Notes under the pieces: model-generated | Told to the model about the DNA's origin: nothing | Database searches by the model: none | Seen by the model: only the letters and a program-made list of their open reading frames with translations | Translations under genes and position numbers: made by a program | NCBI GenBank assembly: GCA_038109305.1 | Contig: JAYNIR010000013.1 | Location: forward strand, 19,893 to 83,892 | Origin: UBA1479 sp038109305 | Lineage (GTDB): Bacteria > Pseudomonadota > Alphaproteobacteria > Rhodospirillales > Casp-alpha2 | Length of the DNA stretch: 64,000 nt | Reading direction: 5' to 3' | Shown here: one piece after another, positions 43,349 through 51,887 of the stretch | How the letters are laid out: every line of letters begins with the position of its first letter | Numbering within the stretch: the stretch's first letter is position 1

Positions 43349-44527
43349 TTAACGGGTTAGGTCCCGGGTCGCCCGGTCGAGCCCGTCGAGCGTCAGCGGG
43401 TACATACGCCCCGACATCAGTTGGCGGATCATATCCACCGACTGGGTATGGCGCCACCAGGCCTCTTTCACCGGGTTGAGCCACACCGCCTTCGGGTAGG
43501 TGCGAAGCAGCCGCTGCATCCACAGCGCGCCAGCTTCTTCGTTCCAGTGCTCAACGCTACCGCCCGCATGGGCGATTTCATAAGGACTCATGGACGCGTC
43601 GCCGACGAAGAGCACCTTGTAGTCCGACGGATAGGTGTGCAGCACTTGCCAGGTGTCCGTCACTTCCGACCGGCGGCGGATGTTGTTCTTCCACACCCGC
43701 TCATACAGGCAGTTGTGGAAATAGAAATATTCCAGATGCTTGAATTCGGACCGGGCGGCGGAGAACAGCTCCTCGACTATCCGCACGTGCGGGTTCATGG
43801 ACCCGCCAACGTCCAAAAACAACAACACCTTCACCGCGTTGTGCCGCTCCGGCACCATGCGGACGTCCAAAAACCCCTTTTTCGCGGTTGAGCGGATGGT
43901 GTCGTCCAGGTCAAGTTCCGTCGGCGCCCCTTCCCGCGCGAACCGGCGCAGCCGACGAAGCGCGACCTTGATGTTTCGCGTGCCCAACTCAATCGTGTCG
44001 TCCAGGTTTTTAAAATTGCGCCGATCCCAGACCTTGACCGCCCGGTTGTTGCGGTTTTCATCCTGGCCGATGCGCACACCTTCGGGGTTGTAGCCGTAGG
44101 CGCCGAAGGGTGATGTGCCGGCGGTGCCGATCCATTTTGATCCGCCCTGGTGGCGCTTCCGCTGTTCCTCAAGCCGCTGCTTGAGGGTTTCCATCAGCTT
44201 TTCAAAACCGCCCAGTGCCTCGATCTGCGCCTTTTCCTCATCGGTCAGGATTTTTTCGGCAAGCTTGCGGAGCCATTCCTCCGGCAGGGAGCGGATGTCG
44301 ATCCCGTCCGGCGACGGTTCCAAGCCCTTGAACACCTCGCCGAACACGCGGTCGAACTTGTCCAGGTTCTTTTCGTCCTTCACCAGGGTCGTACGGGACA
44401 GGTAATAAAAATGATCGACGCTGTAGTCCGCCAGGCCCGCGTCCATGCCCTCGAGCAGGGTCAGGTATTCGCGAAGGCTTACCGGGATCGCGGCTCTCTT
44501 GAGGTGGAGAAAAAAATCGATGAACAT
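43349..44527 (-). CDS. VWA domain protein of the CoxE-like type
   Basis: The 392-residue protein has a C-terminal von Willebrand A domain with MIDAS-like FLDVGGSMNPHV, LFVGDASMSPYEIA, and a helical N-terminal half with GRKMxE-like Leu-rich segments. This arrangement is typical of partners of MoxR AAA ATPases that insert or activate metal enzymes. The MoxR gene of this locus is at 46716-47567 on the same strand, separated by a channel gene, a small zinc-ribbon gene and an oppositely oriented YdhR-like gene. Confidence 0.85.
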   Translation of the reverse strand: MFIDFFLHLKRAAIPVSLREYLTLLEGMDAGLADYSVDHFYYLSRTTLVKDEKNLDKFDRVFGEVFKGLEPSPDGIDIRSLPEEWLRKLAEKILTDEEKAQIEALGGFEKLMETLKQRLEEQRKRHQGGSKWIGTAGTSPFGAYGYNPEGVRIGQDENRNNRAVKVWDRRNFKNLDDTIELGTRNIKVALRRLRRFAREGAPTELDLDDTIRSTAKKGFLDVRMVPERHNAVKVLLFLDVGGSMNPHVRIVEELFSAARSEFKHLEYFYFHNCLYERVWKNNIRRRSEVTDTWQVLHTYPSDYKVLFVGDASMSPYEIAHAGGSVEHWNEEAGALWMQRLLRTYPKAVWLNPVKEAWWRHTQSVDMIRQLMSGRMYPLTLDGLDRATRDLTR

Positions 44528-44646
44528 GACGCCACCTTACCGCCCCCGTCCCGTTCTGCCAATCGCCCGTGATCGTCGCTATGCATCGGAGCGCCGCTGC
44601 CCTGAAGTCCTTACAACGCGAAAACCGATTAAAGGAGCATCCGTCC

Positions 44647-44955
44647 ATGATCACCTTCATTGTCAATTTCGACCTGCCGGAGAGCGTCACGCTTGACGAG
44701 GCCCGGGAACGCTCTCAGGACACGGCGCCCAAGTACCGCTCTGTCCCCGGACTGATCCGCAAACATTATTTGTTCAGCCAGGCACCTCACAAAAGCGGCG
44801 GCGCTTATAGGTTTGAAACCCGCGAACAGGCCAAGGCGCTGTTCAACAGCGAATGGCTGGAACGCATCCGCCAGACCTATGGCTCTGAGCTGACGCTGAC
44901 CTATTTCGAAAGCCCGGTGGTTGTCGGCAACGTGGCCGGGAAGATTATTTCCTAG
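44647..44955 (+). CDS. YdhR-type monooxygenase-like protein
   Basis: This small 102-residue ferredoxin-fold protein begins MITFIVNFDLPESVTLDEAR. It continues KYRSVPGLIRKHYLFSQ and GGAYRFETREQAKALFNSEWLERIRQTYGSE (split motif), which match YdhR-like antibiotic-monooxygenase-fold proteins. Their substrate is not known. It points against its neighbours, between the VWA gene and the MscS gene. Its 3' end overlaps the mscS stop region by 11 bases. Confidence 0.8.
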   Translation: MITFIVNFDLPESVTLDEARERSQDTAPKYRSVPGLIRKHYLFSQAPHKSGGAYRFETREQAKALFNSEWLERIRQTYGSELTLTYFESPVVVGNVAGKIIS

Positions 44956-46321
44956 GCGCGGGCTTGCCTTTTGCGGCCGCCTTTTTCGCGGCCGGCTTTT
45001 TCCTGTCGCCGTCCAATTCGACCCGGAGCGGCACCGCGGACTTCAAGTGCAGATCGCGTTGCGGGAACGGGAACACGACACCGTGTTTGTGATACAGGTC
45101 CCACACGTTCAACTGCACTTGTGACCGCACGTTGGCGACGCCGTTCTGCGGATCGTTAATCCAGGTCCGCAGTTCCAGATTGACCGAATTGTCGCCGAAC
45201 GCGATGAGGTGGCAGACCGGCTTGGGTTCCTTCAGCACCCGGTCGACGCCTTCGCATGCCTTGACCGCCAGTTCCCGGGCCAAGTGCACGTCGGCTTCGT
45301 AATCGATGCCGATGGGAATTTTTTGGCGGACAAGCTGGTTTGAATGAGACCAGTTTTCGACCCGCTGGGAAATCAGTTCTTCGTTGGGGATCAGGTGTTC
45401 GGTGCCGTCGCGCGTAACGACAGAGACATAGCGTGCGCCCAGCTTGTTGATCCAGCCGAAGGTTTCGCCGATGGCGATGACGTCGCCGGGTTTGACCGAC
45501 CGGTCCATCAGCAGGATTACGCCGCTCATTAAATTCGACACGACTTTCTGCAGGCCGAACCCGATGCCGAGGCCGACCGCGCCGCCGAACACGGCGAAGG
45601 CCGTCAAATCGATGCCGACGCTTTCCAGCGCCATGACGATGGCGATGACGTAAAGCACCACCCGCGCGAATTTTGAAAACAAAACCCGCATGGACGGCGT
45701 CAGCGACCGTGACCCGGCGATCCGCGATTCGGCGATGGTCGAGAGCGCCCCCGCCGCCCATAGGAACAACGCCAAGACGATCACGCCCTTGATGACGCCC
45801 AAGGCCGAAATCCGGAAATCGCCCGGGTTGAGCGCCATTTGATCCAGCGTCACCATGACCGGGCCGAGCAATCCAAGCAGGTTCAGGGCGGCAATGGACC
45901 AGGCGACGGCCGCGACCAGCCGCGACCAGAGCGGGTGTCGGACGAACCCGGCGGCCAGGCGGATCGCCACCCACGCGGTCAGAAGGCTGACCAGGCCTTC
46001 CAGGATGTGATGGCGCCACCCGGCGCCCTGCGCCGCAAACACGGCGAACCACAACACCGCGAGCCAGATGAACGGTCGGGCGATGCCCTTGAGCGCGTCG
46101 GCCACCGGCTCGCCGAACCGGCGATACCAGGAAACGTCAGGTTTTTTGTCGAGAAGCGCCTCAAGCTTCGGCGCCAACACGTGACCTGCGGCGAACACCG
46201 CCAGGATCACCACAAGCTGCACAAAATTACCGATGGCGAGGACGTTGACGCTGAGCCAGTCAACCGCGGTCTGAAGCCATTGTTCGATCTTGTCCGGATT
46301 CAGCAGCTTTTCAGGTTCCAT
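44945..46321 (-). CDS. MscS-family mechanosensitive ion channel
   Basis: The 458-residue membrane protein has about six predicted helices. The pore helix/beta domain is FGGAVGLGIGFGLQKVVSNLMSGVILL. MDRSVKPGDVIAIGETFGWINKLGARYVSVVTRDG then reads into the cytoplasmic cage (split motif), ending with LNVWDLYHKHGVVFPFPQ. It would release solutes on hypoosmotic shock. The C-terminus is Lys/Ala-rich (KKPAAKKAAAKGKP). It lies in the gap between moxR and the VWA gene. Confidence 0.93.
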   Translation of the reverse strand: MEPEKLLNPDKIEQWLQTAVDWLSVNVLAIGNFVQLVVILAVFAAGHVLAPKLEALLDKKPDVSWYRRFGEPVADALKGIARPFIWLAVLWFAVFAAQGAGWRHHILEGLVSLLTAWVAIRLAAGFVRHPLWSRLVAAVAWSIAALNLLGLLGPVMVTLDQMALNPGDFRISALGVIKGVIVLALFLWAAGALSTIAESRIAGSRSLTPSMRVLFSKFARVVLYVIAIVMALESVGIDLTAFAVFGGAVGLGIGFGLQKVVSNLMSGVILLMDRSVKPGDVIAIGETFGWINKLGARYVSVVTRDGTEHLIPNEELISQRVENWSHSNQLVRQKIPIGIDYEADVHLARELAVKACEGVDRVLKEPKPVCHLIAFGDNSVNLELRTWINDPQNGVANVRSQVQLNVWDLYHKHGVVFPFPQRDLHLKSAVPLRVELDGDRKKPAAKKAAAKGKPAPRK

Positions 46322-46358
46322 GAACCCAGCCTACCCCATCCCGCTCGTAAACGGCAAT

Positions 46359-46664
46359 TCAGCGGCTGTCGTTCTTTTGCGGGGCGCCGTCGGGCAACGG
46401 CGCGAGCTGGATGGTCCGCTCGTCGATCAGCATGGCCAAGAGGATCAACCCGGCCAGCAGCACCACCGTGCCGACGGCGGAAAACGCGTAAACGCCGATC
46501 AGCTGCTGAAACAGGATCAGCATGGCGATGGCGATGATCGCGGGTTTCCACTTGCCGACGCGGCGGAGCTTGGCACCACAATCCGGGCACGCGACAGGCC
46601 AACCCGCCGCAAGCGGCCAGCTCGACAGTTGTTTGAACTTGTGATCGCACGTTGGACAACGCAT
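46359..46664 (-). CDS. small zinc-ribbon membrane protein
   Basis: A 101-residue protein starts with MRCPTCDHKFKQL and then ACPDCGAKLRRV, a CxxC...CxxC zinc ribbon. Two membrane helices follow (IIAIAMLILFQQLIGVY and TVVLLAGLILLAML) and then a short Pro-rich tail. It resembles short DUF983-like or TFIIB-ribbon membrane proteins. Function is unknown. It is directly downstream of moxR and upstream of mscS on the same strand. Confidence 0.65.
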   Translation of the reverse strand: MRCPTCDHKFKQLSSWPLAAGWPVACPDCGAKLRRVGKWKPAIIAIAMLILFQQLIGVYAFSAVGTVVLLAGLILLAMLIDERTIQLAPLPDGAPQKNDSR

Positions 46665-46715
46665 GACGAGCGCCCATACCCAGCCGGGGCCATGACCGAT
46701 GCTATGACCCGCGGG

Positions 46716-47567
46716 TTATTTGTTTTCCCGACGGTGGAGGAACGCAAGACGCTCCAAAAGGTGGACGTCCTGCTCGTTCTTCAACAGCGCGCCGTACAAA
46801 GGCGGGATCAGGTCCTTGGTTTCGCTCGAACGGAGCATTTCCACCGGGATGTCTTCGACCATCAGCAGTTTCAGCCAATCGAGCAGTTCCGACGTCGACG
46901 GTTTTTTCTTCAGCCCCGGCACGTCCCGGATTTCGTAGAACAGGTTGAGTGCCTCCGACACCAGGCGTTTTTGAATGCCCGGGTGATGCACGTCGATGAT
47001 CCGGCGCATGGTTTCTTCATCGGGGAAGCGGATGTAGTGAAAGAAACAGCGGCGCAGGAAGGCGTCCGGCAGTTCCTTTTCGTTGTTGGACGTGATGATG
47101 ACGATGGGCCGTTTCGCCGCCTTCACGGTTTCCTTCGTCTCGTAGACATGGAATTCCATGCGGTCGAGTTCCAGCAGCAGGTCGTTAGGGAATTCGATGT
47201 CCGCCTTGTCGATTTCGTCGATAAGCAGCACCGGGCGCTGATCCGACAAAAACGCCTCCCACAACTTGCCTTTGATTATGTAATTGGAAATGTCGTGGAC
47301 ACGCGCGTCGCCCAACTGTGAATCGCGAAGCCGCGCCACCGCATCGTATTCGTAAAGGCCCTGCTGCGCGCGGGTGGTCGACTTCACATGCCACTGGATC
47401 AACGGCGCGCCGATGGCGTCGGCAACCTCGGCCGCCAGCACGGTCTTGCCCGTGCCGGGCTCGCCCTTGACCAGCAACGGCCGCTCCAGATTAATCGCGG
47501 CGTTGACGGCAACCTGCAAATCCTCGGTCGCGACGAACGTCGCCGTGCCTTCAAATCGTTCGGTCAT
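46716..47567 (-). CDS. MoxR-family AAA ATPase
   Basis: This 283-residue AAA protein has LERPLLVKGEPGTGKTVLA (Walker A), PVLLIDEIDKADIEF (Walker B) and sensor ITSNNEKELPDAFLRRC. The helical lid follows with PSTSELLDWLKLL. MoxR ATPases work with VWA proteins to mature metalloenzymes or complexes. The ATG at 47567 has GAGGGA upstream. It lies 16 bases behind alaS. The VWA gene lies 2.2 kb further on. Confidence 0.92.
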   Translation of the reverse strand: MTERFEGTATFVATEDLQVAVNAAINLERPLLVKGEPGTGKTVLAAEVADAIGAPLIQWHVKSTTRAQQGLYEYDAVARLRDSQLGDARVHDISNYIIKGKLWEAFLSDQRPVLLIDEIDKADIEFPNDLLLELDRMEFHVYETKETVKAAKRPIVIITSNNEKELPDAFLRRCFFHYIRFPDEETMRRIIDVHHPGIQKRLVSEALNLFYEIRDVPGLKKKPSTSELLDWLKLLMVEDIPVEMLRSSETKDLIPPLYGALLKNEQDVHLLERLAFLHRRENK

Positions 47568-47583
47568 CAAATCGGTCCCTCGG

Positions 47584-50244
47584 TCAGCCGGCAATCGCCG
47601 CTTCGATGGCGGCGACGGCGTCATTCGCCTTGGCCCCGTCGGGGCCGCCGGCCTGCGCCATGTCGGGCCGCCCGCCCCCGCCCTTGCCGCCGACGGCGGC
47701 GGACCCGGCGCGGACCAGGTCGACGGCGCTGATCCTGTCGGTCAGGTCGTCGGTGACGCCGACCACCACGTTGACCTTGCCGTCGGTGACGCTGATCAAC
47801 GCGACCACGCCGGAGCCGATGGATTTTTTGATCTCGTCCGCCATGCCCTTCAGGTCCTTGGCGGGAATGTCCTGCAGGACACGCGGCGCGAACTTGACGC
47901 CGCCCACATCCTTCACGTCGCCGCCGCCGGACGGGGCCTGCCCGCCGCCGCCGCCGCCAAGCGCCAGTTTCTTGCGGGCGTCGGAAAGCTCGCGCTCAAG
48001 CTTTTTGCGTTCTTCGAGCAAACTTTCGACGCGGCCCGCTACGTCTTCGGGCTTCACCTTCAACGCCGCCGCGACACCTTGAAGTGCCCGTTCCTGGATA
48101 TTGAAATAGTCGACCGCGCCGTCGGCGGTGACCGCTTCGATCCGGCGCACACCTGCGGCGACCGCCCCTTCGGACAAAATCTTGAACACGCCGATGTCGC
48201 CCGTGCGCCGCACGTGGGTGCCGCCGCACAGTTCCGTCGAGAAAAACTTCTTGCCGTCCGCCGCGCCCATGGAAACGACCCGCACCTCGTCGCCGTATTT
48301 TTCGCCGAACAGGGCCAGCGCTCCGGCCTCGACCGCGCTTTCCGGATCCATCAGGCGGGTCAGCACCCCTTCATTGGCGCGGACCTGGGCATTGACGTCG
48401 GCTTCGACGACGGACAACTCCTCGGCCGTCACGGCCTTCGGGTGGCTGATGTCGAACCGCAACCGGTCGGGCGCCACCAGCGAGCCCTTTTGCGTCACGT
48501 GGTTGCCCAGATGACGGCGCAGCGCTTCGTGCAGCAGGTGGGTCGCCGAATGGTTTGCGCGAAGCCGGCGGCGCCGTTCGCCGTCGACGGACAGCACCAG
48601 TTCGTCGCCGACGGTGATGTCGCCTTCGTCGACCCGGCCGACATGGATGAGCATATCGCCCAGCATTTTTTGCGTGTCGGTCACCGTGACGGTAGCGCCC
48701 TCGGCGGTCTTGATGACGCCCTGGTCGCCCATCTGGCCGCCGGACTCGCCGTAAAACGGCGTCTGATTGGCGACCAGGCGGATGGTGTCGCCCACCTTCG
48801 CCGCGTCGACCGGCTTGCCGTCGACGACCAGCGCGGTGATCTTGCCCTCCGCTTCCTCGGTGTCGTAGCCGAAGAATTCCGTCGCGCCGACCTTGTCTCT
48901 GATGTCGAACCACACCTTGTCCGTCGCCGCGTCGCCGGACCCGGCCCAGGCTTTGCGGGCTTCCGCCCGCTGGCGCGCCATGGCGGCGTTAAAGCCAGCC
49001 GTGTCGACGGCGATTTCCTTGGCTTTCAGCGCATCCTGCGTCAAATCGAGCGGAAAGCCGAAGGTGTCGTAAAGCTTGAACGCTGTTTCGCCGTCCAGTT
49101 CGCCGCCGGCGGCCATGCCCTGGGTCGCCTCGTCGAGGATTTTCAGCCCCCGATCCAGCGTCGTCTTGAACCGGGTTTCCTCAAGCTTCAGCGTTTCGGT
49201 GATCAGCGGCTGGGCGCGGACCAGTTCGGGGAAGGCGCGGCCCATGTTGTCGACCAGCGACTGCACCAGTTTAAACATCAGCGGATCGGTGCAGCCCATC
49301 AGGTTGGCGTGGCGCATGGCGCGGCGCATGATCCGGCGCAGCACATAGCCCCGCCCTTCGTTGGACGGCAGCACGCCGTCGGCGATGAGGAAGCTGGATG
49401 CCCGCAGGTGGTCGGCGATGACCCGGTGCGACACGACATGCTCACCGTTGGCGGCAACGCCCGAGGCTTCGGCCGAGGCGCGGATCAGGTCCTGCATCAG
49501 ATCAATATCGTAGTTGTCGTGGGTGCCCTGCATGACCGCGGCGATACGCTCAAGCCCCATGCCCGTGTCGATGGAGGGCTTCGGCAGGTCGACGCGTTCG
49601 TCCGGCGTCAGCTGTTCGAACTGCATGAACACCAGGTTCCAGATTTCGATGAACCGGTCGCCGTCCTGATCAGGCGACCCCGGCGGGCCGCCTGGGATGT
49701 GCGGGCCGTGGTCATAGAAGATTTCCGAACACGGGCCGCAGGGGCCGGTGTCGCCCATGGCCCAGAAGTTGTCGGACGTGGGAATGCGGATGATCTTGCT
49801 GTCCGGTAGGCCGGCGATCTTGCACCACAGACCCGCCGCGTCCTCGTCCGACGTGTGGACGGTGACCAGCAGTTTGTCCTCGGGCAGGCCGAATTCCTTT
49901 GTGACCACGTTCCACGCAAGTTCGATGGCCAGTTCCTTGAAATAATCGCCGAAGGAAAAGTTGCCGAGCATTTCGAAAAACGTGTGGTGGCGGGCCGTAA
50001 GGCCGACGTTTTCCAGGTCGTTGTGCTTGCCGCCGGCGCGGACGCATTTCTGGGACGTCACGGCGCGAGAATAATCCCGGTGTTCGTTACCGGTGAAGAC
50101 GTTTTTGAACTGCACCATCCCGGCGTTGGTGAACATCAGCGTCGGGTCGTTCAGCGGCACCAGGGGCGACGAGGCGACGACTTCGTGGCCGTTGGCGGCA
50201 AAGTAATCCAAGAATGCCTGGCGGATATCGTTGACGGTCTGCAT
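47584..50244 (-). CDS. alaS: alanyl-tRNA synthetase
   Basis: The 886-residue class II enzyme starts MQTVNDIRQAFLDYFAANGH and has motif 1 (FTNAGMVQFKNVFTG), the editing-domain HSATHLLHEALRRHLG (HxxxH) and CGGTHVRRTGDIG, and a C-terminal Gly-rich DHHA1-type domain (AVGGKGGGGRPDMAQAGG). It charges tRNA-Ala and edits mischarged Ser/Gly. The ATG at 50244 is the family start. It is in the same leftward row as recA. Confidence 0.97.
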   Translation of the reverse strand: MQTVNDIRQAFLDYFAANGHEVVASSPLVPLNDPTLMFTNAGMVQFKNVFTGNEHRDYSRAVTSQKCVRAGGKHNDLENVGLTARHHTFFEMLGNFSFGDYFKELAIELAWNVVTKEFGLPEDKLLVTVHTSDEDAAGLWCKIAGLPDSKIIRIPTSDNFWAMGDTGPCGPCSEIFYDHGPHIPGGPPGSPDQDGDRFIEIWNLVFMQFEQLTPDERVDLPKPSIDTGMGLERIAAVMQGTHDNYDIDLMQDLIRASAEASGVAANGEHVVSHRVIADHLRASSFLIADGVLPSNEGRGYVLRRIMRRAMRHANLMGCTDPLMFKLVQSLVDNMGRAFPELVRAQPLITETLKLEETRFKTTLDRGLKILDEATQGMAAGGELDGETAFKLYDTFGFPLDLTQDALKAKEIAVDTAGFNAAMARQRAEARKAWAGSGDAATDKVWFDIRDKVGATEFFGYDTEEAEGKITALVVDGKPVDAAKVGDTIRLVANQTPFYGESGGQMGDQGVIKTAEGATVTVTDTQKMLGDMLIHVGRVDEGDITVGDELVLSVDGERRRRLRANHSATHLLHEALRRHLGNHVTQKGSLVAPDRLRFDISHPKAVTAEELSVVEADVNAQVRANEGVLTRLMDPESAVEAGALALFGEKYGDEVRVVSMGAADGKKFFSTELCGGTHVRRTGDIGVFKILSEGAVAAGVRRIEAVTADGAVDYFNIQERALQGVAAALKVKPEDVAGRVESLLEERKKLERELSDARKKLALGGGGGGQAPSGGGDVKDVGGVKFAPRVLQDIPAKDLKGMADEIKKSIGSGVVALISVTDGKVNVVVGVTDDLTDRISAVDLVRAGSAAVGGKGGGGRPDMAQAGGPDGAKANDAVAAIEAAIAG

Positions 50245-50280
50245 GACGGTTAATTTAGGTTCTGCCCTCAAACGTTTAAA

Positions 50281-50445
50281 GCCCGGGAAATCCGGGCGAC
50301 CGTGCGTTTTACAGGCCCCGGCGGAGCCTGTCCAGCAGCCAGCCCTCCCCGCAAGCCGGTGAACCGACAAAGTCGCTGCCGGTCCCGCCTAATGGCGGGC
50401 CAAATATTGATTTTTGTGGCACGCCGACCTCGCTTAGCGGCGAGG
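50281..50445 (-). other. three strong hairpins in the recA-alaS spacer
   Basis: The 326-base spacer between recA and alaS has no gene. It contains GCCCGG/CCGGGC (50281-50297), CCCGCC-TAAT-GGCGGG (50384-50399) and CCTCGC/GCGAGG (50428-50445). The hairpin nearest alaS is followed leftward by TTTAAA and lies 37 bases before the ATG, so it could act as an alaS leader attenuator. The others may help end the recA transcript. Confidence 0.35.
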
Positions 50446-50570
50446 CTTAAAAGATATTACGGCCAGCGGGGGCGCACTGACCGCGATGGGGGGATGCAGC
50501 CTGGGAAGAGGGCTTTGGGGGTCGAAGGCAGAAAGCCCCCCCTGGGAGGGTTTTATGGCTTAGCTTGCCC

Positions 50571-51656
50571 TCAGAAGTCGTCGGCGGGGGCGACGTCGCC
50601 GTCCATGTCGCCCGGGCCGGTCATCATTTCTTCCGACAGCAGGCCGGCGTTGCGGCGGATCTGATCCTCGATCGCCTTGGCGGTTTCCGGGTTTTCGCGC
50701 AGGTACGTCTTGGCGTTTTCCCGGCCCTGGCCGATGCGTTCGGAATTGAACGAGAACCAGGATCCGGATTTCTCGACGATATTGGCCTTGACACCGAGGT
50801 CGAGCAATTCACCCATCTTGGAGATGCCTTCGCCGTACATGATGTCGAATTCGATCATCTTGAACGGCGGGGCCACCTTGTTCTTCACGACCTTGACGCG
50901 GGTCTGGTTGCCGACCACTTCGTCCCGGTCCTTAATGGCGCCGATGCGGCGGATTTCCATGCGGACGGACGCATAGAATTTGAGCGCGTTGCCGCCCGAG
51001 GTGGTTTCCGGATTGCCGAACATGACGCCGATCTTCATGCGGATCTGGTTGATAAAAATGACCATGGTGTTGGATTTGGAGACAGAGGCGGTCAGCTTGC
51101 GGAGCGCCTGGCTCATCAGCCGGGCTTGCAGGCCGACGTGGGTGTCGCCCATTTCGCCTTCAAGCTCGGCCCGGGGGACGAGCGCGGCGACGGAATCGAC
51201 CACCAGCACATCAATGGCGCCGGAGCGGACGAGCGTGTCGGCGATTTCAAGGGCCTGCTCGCCGGCATCCGGCTGGGAAATCAGAAGTTCCTCGACATCA
51301 ACGCCAAGTTTTTTGGCGTAGGACGGGTCGAGCGCGTGTTCCGCGTCGACGAAGGCGCAGGTGCCGCCCATTTTCTGAGCTTCGGCGATCACGTGCAGCG
51401 CCAAAGTCGTCTTGCCGGAGCTTTCCGGGCCGAAGACTTCGATAATCCGGCCGCGCGGCAGGCCGCCGATACCGAGGCCGATGTCCAGGCCGATGGAGCC
51501 CGTGGAAATGGTCGGGATGTCGATGACCTCGCGCTGCCCGAGCCGCATGATGGAGCCCTTGCCGAAGGCCCGTTCAATCTGCCCCAGGGCCGCGTCGAGC
51601 GCCTTCGACTTGTCCACGTTGTCTTTCTCCACCAATCGCAATGCCGCATCGGCCAT
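50571..51656 (-). CDS. recA: recombinase RecA
   Basis: The 361-residue RecA carries FGPESSGKTTLAL (Walker A), LLISQPDAGEQALEI, VVDSVAALVPRAELEGEMGD and NQIRMKIGVMFGNPETT (loop L2). It catalyses strand exchange and triggers LexA cleavage. The C-terminus is acidic (GPGDMDGDVAPADDF), as usual. The ATG at 51656 is well supported, and the 231 bases upstream carry LexA-like boxes. Confidence 0.98.
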   Translation of the reverse strand: MADAALRLVEKDNVDKSKALDAALGQIERAFGKGSIMRLGQREVIDIPTISTGSIGLDIGLGIGGLPRGRIIEVFGPESSGKTTLALHVIAEAQKMGGTCAFVDAEHALDPSYAKKLGVDVEELLISQPDAGEQALEIADTLVRSGAIDVLVVDSVAALVPRAELEGEMGDTHVGLQARLMSQALRKLTASVSKSNTMVIFINQIRMKIGVMFGNPETTSGGNALKFYASVRMEIRRIGAIKDRDEVVGNQTRVKVVKNKVAPPFKMIEFDIMYGEGISKMGELLDLGVKANIVEKSGSWFSFNSERIGQGRENAKTYLRENPETAKAIEDQIRRNAGLLSEEMMTGPGDMDGDVAPADDF

Positions 51657-51708
51657 GTCTGTTCTCCCTTATTCCATACACCGTTCAATGGAAGCAATAA
51701 AGGCAAGT

Positions 51709-51723
51709 GTACATGTTTTGTTC
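51709..51723. promoter_or_regulatory. near-consensus alphaproteobacterial LexA (SOS) box of recA
   Basis: GTAC-N7-GTTC lies about 53 bases upstream of the recA ATG. It differs by one base from the known alphaproteobacterial consensus GTTC-N7-GTTC. A second near match, GTTC-N7-GTTT, lies at 51778-51792. Both are in an AT-rich promoter-like segment. Confidence 0.45.
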
Positions 51724-51887
51724 TCATTCGCAAACACTTTTTTCATCTTATTGATTTAACAATATAAAAACAGATATGTTCACATTATGTTTCGGGAAAA
51801 ATCCGTCTCAGGAACCATGATTAAGGAACATGGTTAACGGGGCCGCCGCGACGGACTCGTGGCCGCCGCCCGGCATCGGATGAAGCC

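Noticed and set aside
47374..49809. 811-codon plus-strand ORF opposite alaS
   Set aside because: It is a frame shadow of the GC-rich alaS codons. The opposite strand has full alanyl-tRNA synthetase motifs.
50565..51767. 400-codon plus-strand ORF opposite recA
   Set aside because: Shadow of recA.
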